Origin: Dictyophora rubrovolvata
Taxonomy: Eukaryota; Basidiomycota; Agaricomycetes; Phallales; Phallaceae
DNA: 64,000 nucleotides
Direction: 5' to 3'
Assembly (NCBI GenBank): GCA_029959195.1
Contig: CP114120.1
Coordinates: 806,001-870,000 of the forward strand
Within the stretch, counting starts at the first letter, position 1, and each line of letters opens with the position of its first letter. The position numbers were made by a program, and so were the translations under genes. This document shows positions 53,394-64,000 of this stretch, piece by piece. The notes under the pieces are model-generated. The model was not told the DNA's origin, did no database searches, and saw only the letters and a program-made list of their open reading frames with translations.

Positions 53394-54976
53394 ATGAATA
53401 ACGACGTTCTGCAACGGAATAGTGATAATTGGCCCAAGTCTACAAAGAACAGAAACGCTCGAGGTAGAGGCAAAAAGGCTACTGGAAAGACCAATCCTCC
53501 CCCTGTTCCTCAGATTTTGACGTTACCTTCCGAAATTCTCTCTTATATCTTTGAAATCGGCACTGTTCTTCCAGACTCAAACGGAAGTGATGGTGCTGAT
53601 GATTCTAGCCCCTTTCCGCGTTTCGCTGTGTTGTGCAGCCATGTCTGCCGACATTTCCGGGAAATCGCTCTTTCTACGCCGCAATTGTGGACATACATTG
53701 ACTTTCGAGAAGGATATCCTTACCAGAACGCACACATTTTTCTGTTAAGGTCCAAAGATGCCCCCTTAACGTTGGACATTGACCTCACCAATGGCCCGGA
53801 TACTCAGGGTGACCACTACATTATTGAGGATCTAAAGAATGAATCTGACGAGATCTATTCTATGATTTCTCACCATGTTCATCGCTGGAAGGATTTTGAA
53901 CTCAAGGCGGATTACTTCGAGATTATACGATACTGGCTACTCAAACTCTCCGGACATCATTCAGCCCCACGCCTTGAAAGTTTTGGAATATTTTGTCACG
54001 AAGATTGGAATGATTCAGAGCAATTCCAACCCAGCGAATTAGGTAACGCGTTGTCTATATTCCCCGGTGGTACGCCAAGGGTTAAATCTGTTGAACTATG
54101 GGGTGTCCATTTCGATTGGAACAATATCACTTTCCTTCGTGGGCTGAGAACTCTCCGACTTGCATGGCATGCACGCAATGTTGGCTTAACTACTATCCAA
54201 TTCATGGAGATTCTGAAGCAATGTCCTAACCTTTACGAACTCTCCCTTCAACACTCTGGCCCCGTCAAAGAGACGTGGCCTATAGATTGTGTCACACTGG
54301 AGCATCTAGAAGTGCTTGAACTTGCTTATCTTGATCTGAACACTGCCATAGATATACTCAAACATGTACAGTTCCCAGCGCTGGTGCGTATCGATACTTT
54401 TTAGCTATTATTTGGCATGGCAGCTTACGTTTGCTATTGCAGAAAGACCTTTCGCTGGATCTAGAACAAAATAGTGTTGAACCATTCATCACTTCCTTTG
54501 TTGTTCATCCACATCGGTTTAGCAATGTACAGTCTCTGAAGCTTCGCTCATTCCAATGCTCAAACGCCCAAGCACGTGCATTTCTTGCAGCACTTCCCAA
54601 CCTGACATCTATGAATCTTAACTTCAATTATCTTGCGATAAGCTTTCTGGTGGTTCTCAGAAGTCGTCTTTGTCCCAAACTCAACACACTGAAACTGTCG
54701 GGACTGCAATTTCAGATGGTGAAAAGAATTTTACAATCCCGTCCGCCCAGAAGTATTACGACTCTATATCTCGATGAAACTGATCCTTGGGAGAAGTTAG
54801 AAATTCTATGGCTCGAGAAAGCCGTCAACACCGTACATTTTTACACTTGTTCTGATGACGAAGAAGCGACGTCCTCGGGCGAGGAGGAATACGAAGAGGA
54901 ATACCTTTCTGGGGCGGCAGAAGATTATGATCCACATTATCAAATGTACGGTGACAACGGTCATATGTACGATTAG
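53394..54976 (+). CDS. F-box/LRR-like protein
   Basis: Two exons give 507 residues: 53394-54383 and 54443-54976, with a 59-base intron. A basic N-terminus (RGRGKKATGK) precedes an F-box-like helix set (ILTLPSEILSYIFEIG, then VCRHFREIALSTPQLWTYID). Loosely spaced leucine-rich stretches follow (LRTLRLAW, LYELSLQHSG, HLEVLELAYLDL, LTSMNLNFNYL). The C-terminus is strongly acidic (SGEEEYEEEYLSG). Such basidiomycete proteins are putative SCF ubiquitin ligase receptors; substrate unknown. The frame stays open upstream to 53310, but the ATG at 53394 gives a more usual start. It follows the MMTAG2-like gene by about 195 bases. Confidence 0.82.
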
Positions 54977-55417
54977 AAGAATTCCTTTTTCATTAATAAT
55001 AAAAAATGAGAAATCGTAGCTTATTTTTGCCGAGTTCGTCTACTACGGTTTTACGTGCGGCGTGACAGTGACCCAGTACTGAGTCCGACGTTAGACTAAC
55101 TTCGTCCGACGAAGGGTCCCAACTTCATTTCTATTTCACTTTACGGCCCCCAAAAAAACACATTCCTTTCTGTACCCTACGTCAAGTGCTTTCATCGAGG
55201 CTAGTCAGTAAAAGAAGGAATAACCGATAGGCGCCGCCCTTTCTAACAGGAGACATCCAGAAGTCAAACTTTTTCTGGCATTCCATCTGGGCCTTATCAT
55301 TCGTTCTCATTTTCCCCGACCAACGCCTATTTTTCCTCTTTATCATTTACGATCGAGACGCGAACGCGAAACCCGTGGATTTTGCCCGCTTGTCAATATT
55401 AGTATCCTCGATAGAAG
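54977..55417. other. intergenic region before the septation GTPase gene
   Basis: 440 bases with no coding signal. Pyrimidine-rich patches lie at 55,230-55,345, as is common upstream of fungal starts. It presumably holds the promoter and 5' leader of the GTPase gene. Confidence 0.5.
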
Positions 55418-56476
55418 ATGGCGTCAACGAGTGCAACACCGGCAGCAGGTCCTAGTACTAGTCCTACTCCAAGTTCGATGAATGGACAAAATCAACATCC
55501 CCTTCTGGAAAATAACGAGGAAAAGAACAGGTCTGGTTTTTCTTCTCCAATAGCGCGTATTCGGTTTGATATTCCGGAAATTTTGATTTCATATAGTGTT
55601 GTAATTAAGGTTGGAATGGTCGGCGATTCACAGATCGGAAAGACGAGTTTAATGGTTAAATATGTGGAAGGGAGTTTTGATGAAGATTATATCCAGACGC
55701 TGGGTACGTACACCGCATTTCTGTTCAAGTCAGTAGACCTGACCAAAAACTTACCCAAATTCGTTGCAGGCGTCAACTTTATGGAAAAGACAATCTCAGT
55801 AAGGCGAACAACGATTACTTTTTCTATATGGGATTTAGGAGGTACGTACATTAGAAGTTTTCCCAACCGCTGTTGTTATCTTGACATTGTTTTCTGATCG
55901 TAGGGCAACGTGAATTCGTAAACATGTTACCTCTAGTCTGTAATGACGCCGTGGCGATTCTCTTTATGTTTGATCTATCACGCAAATCGACTCTCAATTC
56001 AGTTAAAGAATGGTATCGACAAGCACGAGGGTTCAACAAGGTGGGACGGCGAACTAGTTCACTTTTATCGGGGAAAGGCTGATATATCCCTCGGTTTAGA
56101 CTGCTATACCCTTCTTAGTCGGGACAAAATTCGACACCTTTTCTACGTTTCCTAGAGATGAGCAAGAAGAAATCACAAAACAGGTGCGTTGGCTTTGATC
56201 TTACCTGGTCTAACACACTGCGCCGACGCTCTTCTTATCCCTAGGCGAAACGATTCGCGAAGGCAATGCACGCTTCACTAATATTCTGCTCAACGTCGGC
56301 GTCCATTAATGTTCAGAAGATCTTCAAAATCGTACTTGCAAAGGTAACTTACGTGCGCTTGTTTGTTATGACCCTCATAGCTGATAACCACTGTTCACAA
56401 GGCATTCGATTTGAAGTGCGTAATACCCGAGATAGAAGGTGTCGGAGAGCCCGTTCTATTATACCTGGATGTTTAA
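55418..56476 (+). CDS. spg1: septum-promoting small GTPase Spg1/Tem1
   Basis: Six exons give 250 residues: 55418-55703, 55770-55841, 55904-56040, 56100-56183, 56245-56343, 56402-56476. A Ser/Pro/Thr-rich N-terminal extension of about 65 residues precedes the Ras-like fold: P-loop [10 protein letters not shown], switch [14 protein letters not shown], switch II WDLGGQREF, NKxD position as GTKFD, and the SAS-type G5 in STSASINV. The LGVNFMEK and [18 protein letters not shown] stretches are those of Spg1/Tem1. The C-terminus lacks a prenylation cysteine, as in this family. It starts the septation initiation/mitotic exit network at the spindle pole body. Confidence 0.94.
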
Positions 56477-57999
56477 CTCTTTCGGGAGAACGAGCAACCT
56501 TAATGCTCTGATTCACGGATTTGAAATATTATGGAAGTCTGGCTGTATACATTCAAACGCAAGTGCGTAATCCCTTCTTGTGATTAGTCATCATAATGAG
56601 GAAACCTCTTTGTTTAGGAAATGCCATTGCCGTCGATAGATGATTCAAAAACCGTTCATTGGCTTCAAAGGCATCGGAGTATAGCTCAAACATCCTGGGT
56701 TTTCTTTCGGTCTCTCTTTTCCTTTTTATCCCGCTTATTTGCATATCCTCATTTATACATCATACCATGTTTTCATATTTCTTGAATGCTCTATCCCTCG
56801 TTCTATCTTTCCATGTCTCGCTTTCGCATCAACTTGCATCTCTTCAATCACCGTCAGTGTCGCGACTCAGTGTTCCTCGCGCGCTCGTTTTCCTCTGCTC
56901 CTCTCCGGCAAACTTATGCTAAGACATTTGCATCACGTTCGTTTGTTTCAATTGCCTACTAAAGATTCTTGTTTTCATCTCAGTATCGCTTCTTTGGCAT
57001 CCAGGGTCCGCCTCTGAGCACGCTGATGTTTCAGCATTCAGCATTCTCCTTAGACGATACTTCTGTATTCTTTGCCTCATGTTTTTCTTTCATATCCTCG
57101 TTTTCTTCATAAAAGCTACTTATTATTCGTTTTAGTCTTCTTTTGTTGACTTATGCTATGAGTATTGCTTGGGTTTTCTTCTTCTTGTCATAGCGTGATC
57201 TGTGTGTTTTTTCATGAACGGTGATTTTTGAGTTGTCCATATCAAGATCTACAATAGCCACTCTCTTAATTATTTTCTTTCCTTTGTCACAAGCTCGTGA
57301 AAACCATCGACAAATTGGTGAAAAGGCCGTCTTTTTAGTTTTTACCCAATTAACCCAAGACAGGTGACAATCTTGGTCACTTGATAGCCAAAAACTGATA
57401 ACTTTAATTTTTTAAGGTTTGCTAACGTAGAATACAAGTTTTATACCAAGATCGATCTGTCAGAATTCTTAGTAGCCGCTGACAGTCAAAGCTACTGTCC
57501 AAACTGACAGTGAAATCCCGAAAGGTTTGCCACAGCCCGATCAGCATCGATGTTTCCTTCAAGCTCACAATACTTAATCTCCAGGTCAATAATTATATTC
57601 AGCCACCGCTACTTGAACCCAAGACGTCCACATGATATTGTATCCACCCCAGGATCTGAGCTCCGAAACCTTTTGCTAAAAAATTTAAACACACGTGAAA
57701 AGCTTCTTTGAACTAAATCTTACTTTCATTTGTATGTTAGTACATTTGCCACTGATAAGTGCCAGTGAACACCGGAGAAGAAAGTTCAGATTTACTGACA
57801 GGTTTGGACCGGTAACCCAAAAGGATGGCCCGGGCGCGCAGAAGTTTATGTAAGTTGTCCGAGTCGCTATGTAGTATGATTGTGCTGACAAGTGAGCGTG
57901 TTGCAAATTGCAATGTCGTGCAGACATAACTACTGTAAGTAGGTCATAAGGTATTTGAATAACTAATTTCAAGAGAATTAGGAGAACTCCTTTTTCTCT
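56477..57999. other. intergenic, pyrimidine-rich region
   Basis: About 1.5 kb without a supported gene. 56,700-57,200 is rich in T and C on the plus strand, giving several short chance frames. 57,990-57,995 contains TCTC just before the next ATG. Confidence 0.5.
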
Positions 58000-60900
58000 A
58001 TGGTTCGACAGAGTAATACCGAGAGTCTTCTTCAGAGTGCTTCATGTGATGCACCGACATCATCCTCGAGCTCTTCTACTTCCGACATCCTTCCGTGTTC
58101 AAAGTCTCCTTCGATAGGAGATGAATCATTGAAATACTCCACTTCAGTACCTTCTGCTGTACAAACTATACAATCCGGCGGGCCGTGCGATATGTTTGAA
58201 ACTTGGCCTTTACCTATTTCATCACAATTAAATCTCAATCATGACTCAAAGAATGTCGAAGCATTCGATAATGAGTTCTCTGTTGGAAATCAATTACCCA
58301 TTTATCGATGTGAAGAGAAAGTTAGAATTGTTTTCACATATATCTTGGTCTTATGTTGTCCGCTCCTATTGTGGAGGATATATCCTGAACATTTCTCTAC
58401 TCACCTAGCGGATATTATGAAGACGTATTTTGGCTTTTTCCGTGCTTTGAATGCTTTGATTATACTGAACAATATAAGTCAAAACAAAGCTGCTGTTCCT
58501 CAGCTATTCCCTGCTTCAGGCAAAGCTTTATGGTTCCGGTCCCCAGGCGTCGTATGGGCTGAAGACTATCTCCCTGTTGGTAATGGATATTTGGCAGGTA
58601 ATATATTACTCAATTGGTTTTCATTTAAGGATGACTTTTCACTTTGGATAGCCATGGTTCCTGGAGGAACCGTTCATGATGAAACAAACCTAAACATTGA
58701 ATCTCTATGGTCCGGTGGACCTTTTCAAAGTGATGTGCGTATAGTAATTTCTCTGATTACGCTAATTAACAGAACAGTCGCTTTTTTTAGACTTATACCG
58801 GAGGAAACGCTGATACCTCCGATGCTCCGGCGTTACATATCGATATGCAAAATATCCGTTCCGAGATATTCAATTCCCCAAATGGAACGATACCCAGTAT
58901 GATTTTCTTCGTATGTGTAATTGTAAATAGTGAAAAGGTTATTCCAAATAGATGCCGAATTTGATATCATAACAACGCCTGTTGAATACTATGGTGAGCT
59001 TGTTTTGCCTTTGGAGAAAGGATATTTCGTTGAACCACAGTTTTTTTTCCCAAGGTTCTTACACCAGCCCTGGTCGTTTAGCCGTGACTTTGCTTGGAAA
59101 CGCTACTTCCGGTCCAGTCACTGAATATATTCGATGGCTTGATTTAGATTTAGGTGTGGTCAGATCTCGGTGGAACATCGGGAAAAACGAGCTGATGCGG
59201 TATTGTCCCTTTTTGTTGTCTCCCGTTGTTACACCGTGAACTCTTCACAGGGAAACATTTTGCTCTCATCCTGCTCAAGCATGCGTCCAACTTACTCAAT
59301 CTAGTGTTGAGGAATCCCTTTTTATTCTGTATGCCTTCGCGGGAACCCCTTCCAACCCTACACCAACCGTCGATTGCTTTAATGATGGCACCCTAATCAT
59401 TCGTGGGGCTGCCTCCGATCCCGGGATGAGCTATGAGATACTTGCTCGTGTTCAGACCGAGCCTCCCGATCTTGCTGAGTGTGTCGCCTCGAATTCCAAC
59501 GCGACTGTCACCGTTGACTCTGCAACTTCTTCGTGGATTACTTGGATCGGAGGAACAAATTTTGACCAGAACGCTGGAGATGCTATCCACAATTTTTCTT
59601 TCCTAGGCGTCGATCCACACAGTACCCTTCTCTCGCTACTTGAAGAAGCTACATCACAATCGTATACATCGCTGTTTCAGAGCCACGTTGATGATGTTAC
59701 ATTGGGGCTATCAACCAAGAATACTTTCCAATTATCGCTCGGACAAAATCCGGATTTCGTCAATTCCACAGACGAACTAAGAGCCATATATGAAGTGGAC
59801 ACGGGTAATCCTTATCTAGAGTGGCTGGCTTTCCACTTGGGAAGATATATGTTGTTTAGTAGTGCGAGGGGTGCTCTCCCGGCAAACCTGCAGGGAAAAT
59901 GGGCGCGGGATAGCTCAAACCCGTGAGTAACTCTTATGATACTTTGCTCAGCTTAAATCATTTTCTAGGTGGGGCGCTGGTATGTCCTAGTTGAAAGAGT
60001 TTAACGTCAATACCTTTGAATGACTGGTTTGATTCACTTGGATCAGATTATCGTGAGTAGACTGCTAAGAGCTTGTCCCTTCAATATCTCATGGTGATTT
60101 CATCTTTTCAGACTCCAACATCAACCTTCAAATGAACTATTGGTCAGCTGAGTCTACAAACCTCGACGTGACTTCCTCCCTTTGGAATTATTTAGAGGCA
60201 AGTACCTATCATATCCTTCAAGTTAGGTAGCGATACCATATAACAATTGCACTAGAAAAATTGGGCACCACGTGGGGCGGTCACGGCGCAAATATTGTAT
60301 AATATCTCACGAGGATGGGTAACACACGACGAGGTTTGTGCCCGTTAACCGTTTATGTTCTTAATTTCCTTGCCGAATGTATTTTCAGATGAATGCAAGT
60401 CCTTTTTCCCAACCTTTATGCCGTTCAATATATATATTCCCTTTGACAATGTAGATTTTTGGATATACAGGGATGAAAGGAGTAGGGGGCACAGCGGAAT
60501 GGGCCGAGTATGTGTGGCGAAGTCATTTATGAGCGTGTTTTACGTTAATTGTCTTCTTTTCTCCTTGACAGCTATCCAGGTGAGCTTCTACAAAATGGAA
60601 TTTATTCGCGCTTTATTTTGATCCTGGCACTCAGAGTCTGCCGTTTGGCTTGTGAGGCTAAACAACGATTGTTTATTAATGATATCTGAACCTTAGCGCA
60701 TAGATGATTCACGTATGGGATCACTTTGACTACACGAATAACGTTGATTGGTGGAAGAAGCAAGGATGGCCTCTGATTAAGGTGCGTCTGATGGTTCGCT
60801 TTAGCAACAACCAGTTTGAATTGACAGTATACTTCCCAAGAGTGTTGCTTCTTTTCACCTCGACAAGCTAATCGAAGATTTACACTTCAATGATGGCACG

Positions 60901-62132
60901 CTTGTTGTCGCCCCCTGTAATTCTCCGGAACAGCCCCCTATCACGCTTGGTAAATGGCAGAACTTTTTATCCAAATTACAGTATTTTTAAATCCGTCATA
61001 GGCTGTGCACACTCACAACAGGTCATATGGCAAATGTTCAACGCCGTTGAGAAAGGTTTCCTCGCTTCAGGTGACCCAGATGTGGCATTTCTGCAAGGTG
61101 CTATGCTGTCCGTGTATTTGAAATAATGTTATTAATCCTCTTGGTAGAAATTCAAGCCAAGAAGACACAAATGGATAAAGTGTGTTGAGCCACTTGACCG
61201 TATGTCCGAGGAATTGAATTTGTTTAGGGATTGCATATCGGTTCTTGGGGACAATTACAAGGTCTCTATTTGATTGACACAAATGTTTTCTATAATGTTG
61301 ATTTCAGCTCAGAATGGAAAGTCGACATGGATTCTGAGACCGATACACATCGGTGCGTGTTTTTTTTTTGGATTCAGCAAGCGGTATTATATTAATTGTC
61401 GGACAAAGACATTTATCACATTTAATCGGCTTATACCCTGGGTATGCAATTTCTAATTTCGCTGGACAAACGAACAATACGCAGGAAGAGATTCTTAAGG
61501 CCGCTGAAATATCTTTGATACATCGAGGTAATGGCACAGGACCCGATGCAGACGCCGGGTGGGAAAAGGTGTGGAGAGCAGCCGCGTGGGCCCAGCTGAA
61601 TAACGCTTCGACGTTTTATCATGAACTGACGGTAAGGCGTATTAATGATGCCCGTCGGAAATGTGATCATTTATACCAAATCAGTATGCTTTGCAACGTA
61701 ATTTTGGACCCAATCTTCTTTCTTTGTACGATCCGGGCGACCCAGATCCCATATTCCAAATTGATGCAAATTTGGGATACCCCGGTGCTGTCATTGTAGG
61801 TCGATGGAGCTGTTTGCCCTTAAATTAAAGTAAAACTCATTTCGGAAAAGAACGCATTATTACAGGCTCCAGATGTATCCTTCTATGACGATAGTTTAAC
61901 TCTAACACTTCTACCAGCACTACCATCCGCATGGAATACGGGAAGTTTCACTGGTCTTAGGGTGCGTGGAGGGCTTTCGGTGGATCTTTCATGGCGAAAC
62001 GGTCGGCCTATCAATGGATCAATAATAATCGATGAAACAGCGCGAGTTCGGAAGGCGCAAGTAATTTTCCAAGGAGCTCCTGTTACTTCCTTCAATACGC
62101 AACCAGGCACCACCATCAAATTACCGTTCTGA
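58000..62132 (+). CDS. GH95 alpha-L-fucosidase
   Basis: Twenty-three exons give 966 residues: 58000-58597, 58652-58734, 58791-58896, 58952-58993, 59055-59199, 59251-59922, 59969-59979, 60047-60052, 60112-60197, 60256-60333, 60389-60394, 60455-60507, 60572-60579, 60635-60651, 60704-60781, 60841-60949, 61002-61097, 61148-61179, 61228-61261, 61313-61352, 61409-61631, 61685-61795, 61866-62132. GH95 landmarks are [37 protein letters not shown] (catalytic asparagines), [28 protein letters not shown] and [12 protein letters not shown]. The enzyme inverts alpha-1,2-linked fucose bonds; a few members act on other sugars. The model includes two 6-base exons, one of 8 bases and two GC-AG introns. The first 139 residues are an unusual extension with a membrane segment; an alternative start at 58417 ([17 protein letters not shown]) would give 827 residues with a signal-peptide-like start. 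Confidence 0.9.
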
Positions 62133-64000
62133 AGCTATTGTTTTGTTGTTTTTTATGATTCAAATATGATTCTCTTTGTTAAGATTTCTGTTTACTTTGG
62201 CACCTCTTTCATTTTTCAAAGTGAATGGCTTCTGCTTTCTTTTCATACATGAACGAATCATGAAACGAATCATAAAACAATCAATACAGCATGGCGGGGA
62301 GTATGACGTGTTAGAAACGTGTCTTGATAGTTTGAAAGTTCTTTTGATGAGCGCGGGGAAAAACACTCTTTGTCTTGGTGAGCCTTAGTAATTTAGCCCT
62401 GGTGATACCGAGTCGGGCCTCTACTCTTCTCGGCGACGTAAACTTCGAAGACCGAACTCAGACAAGCCTAACCTCACAATCAACAGATAATCAGCTTTTC
62501 GGGTAGAGTGATTGACTCTAAATTTCATTACTTTGAAACGTTACTCACTCGTCCTGAAGGCGCTTCGTGCCCCTGTTAACGGGCAGCTGTCCGTTTCTTG
62601 AAGGACACAACAAAGTCAAGTCGACTAGCCATTTCGTCCAGGAAACTCTGACACCAAAACACTGCTTGGTCATCCCGTTCAAAAGCTGTTTTTACGCATG
62701 TATTATGCAGTTATTTGTGGCATATTCGGACCCTCTTCCTGTGGCCTCAAATGTTCCGAGGCATGTCCAATTTTTTCCTCTTTAGTCTATGAAGCATATA
62801 AATCGCCTTGAAAGCACGCAGTCCATGACCATTGACAACAATACAATCAAGCAATCAAGTCTCGTTCATATCATTGAGTGCCGGTCAGTAGCCATACAAC
62901 AGAATCTCACTTCCCATGAGAAAAATGCACGAACCCCACCTCCTTATTCAATCTGGCGAGACGGTGAAACACAAAAAGCGAGATCCGATCGATGAAATTT
63001 TGAAGACCTCGATATCGATGTTATTCCTGATGTTGGAAGGGGTCCCACACTTACTTTCGTTTTACATTCGAGGAAGAGCAAGTTATCGTGTGTAATCTAG
63101 TTCCAATAATAAATCTATAAACGCTCACATACTTTATCGACTCCTAGGAGGGTAATAATGCTCACATAGGTAATTGGGACGTCGGAAAAAACATGAAGTC
63201 CGACGTGGTGAGCGGTTTTCAATTTGTTATTTTGATCTGCGTTCTTTGACTAAATTTTCTACTCGTAAGACCCTAGAAGAAATGCGCAGATATATGAAAA
63301 CTTCGACAAAGAGCTTCCACCTGCAAACATTCTGTTGCCTCAAGGTGCACTTAACGATCAGTGGATAATACCCGGTTTGATACTTGGCAGTCAACCACTG
63401 GAAGCCCCTGAATTTAATCCATGGTTTAATCTCAGCAATGCACCTTGTTTGCCAGATCTGACACCTTCACTCACAATACCACCCAGCCTTATGCATATCG
63501 TCACAAGCGCAGCAGAACTGGCCTCTTCTAACTTTGATAGCGGTGGCAAACCATCAAAAGAGCATTCCGGTGAAGACTCAGGACGTGAAACGCAAAACTG
63601 GAGAACATTCTTCTCCTATCCGTGCTAGACGACGGCGGGTGTCCGTTCGAAAGCCAAAAGGGCTTTTATCTTCACTCGCCTGCAGTGAAGTTTCAGATAC
63701 CAAAAGGGCAAACCAGGGGAAGCGAGCGCAGAAAGGAAACCAAACCATCTTTGAATATAAAGCTGTTGTCGATAAGCACGATCACCGGTCCAAATCGACT
63801 ATGCAAGCACCTCATCAACCTGTCAAGTTGTCGCACAAGTCAGAACCTAAGTGAGTCTTTTCGACGCCTGGTGATATTAAAAGCCAGGTAGCCTCGAAAA
63901 CGAAGTTGAGTAATGTTCGTAGCTTAGCATTCAGTATGTTAGAGCCCCCAGGACCTCTCCGTTCCGCAGCGGTTTTTGAACCGACAGGGATGATCATGCC
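62133..64000. other. unassigned right end, possible gene at 63.2-63.85 kb
   Basis: 62,133-63,200 shows nothing firm. From about 63,270 to 63,850 on the plus strand the sequence looks coding: one frame reads NDQWIIPGLILGSQPLEAPE and PSLTIPPSLMHIVTSAAELA, and an overlapping frame from about 63,590 reads GEHSSPIRARRRRVSVRKP and is very basic. The two frames would need an intron or shift I could not place. This could be the start of a nuclear protein that runs on past the window. No family was recognised. Confidence 0.3.

Overview
The window is nuclear DNA of a filamentous basidiomycete, most likely an Agaricomycete (mushroom-forming fungus). The signs are genes cut by many introns of about 48-65 bases, a C2-NACHT-WD40 STAND protein, paired DUF6533 seven-helix proteins, a DUF3433 membrane protein, a starch-binding amylase, a GH95 fucosidase and an F-box/LRR-like protein. 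Species cannot be told from the sequence. No LTR element, DNA transposon, CRISPR array, rRNA or convincing tRNA was found.

Layout. (1) 1-4.0 kb and 16.6-21 kb are two inverted, diverged copies of one segment. Each holds the WD40 part of a NACHT-WD40 gene, an unidentified decayed stretch and a decayed ribosomal protein eL38 copy. The right copy continues to 24.4 kb as a full-length but broken C2-NACHT-WD40 gene. (2) Between the arms, 4.7-16.0 kb, lie five intact genes: GH13 alpha-amylase with CBM20, a DUF3433 membrane protein, GINS subunit SLD5, R-SNARE YKT6 and site-2 protease. (3) 24.4-30.2 kb is gene-poor, with one conserved fungal gene of unknown function at 26.3-27.1 kb. (4) 30.2-34.2 kb: an IMP4 (U3 snoRNP) pseudogene, a HAD hydrolase and an RBM18-like RRM protein. 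(5) 34.2-44.8 kb is gene-poor with scraps that look like decayed coding sequence. (6) 44.9-50.8 kb: two tandem DUF6533 genes with matching exon structure. (7) 52.4-56.5 kb: an MMTAG2-like SR-rich protein, an F-box/LRR-like protein and the septation GTPase Spg1/Tem1. (8) 58.0-62.1 kb: a 23-exon GH95 alpha-fucosidase. The last 1.9 kb is unassigned.

Gene models were spliced by hand from GT-AG (and some GC-AG) sites and reading-frame continuity. For all genes called intact, except the 5'-incomplete gene at 26.3 kb and the left-truncated gene at 1, the summed exon length is a multiple of three. Exon ends may be off by a base or two. Functionally the block mixes secreted carbohydrate enzymes (amylase, fucosidase), core cell biology (replication, membrane fusion, intramembrane proteolysis, septation) and a fast-evolving NLR-like family whose duplication and decay dominate the left 24 kb.
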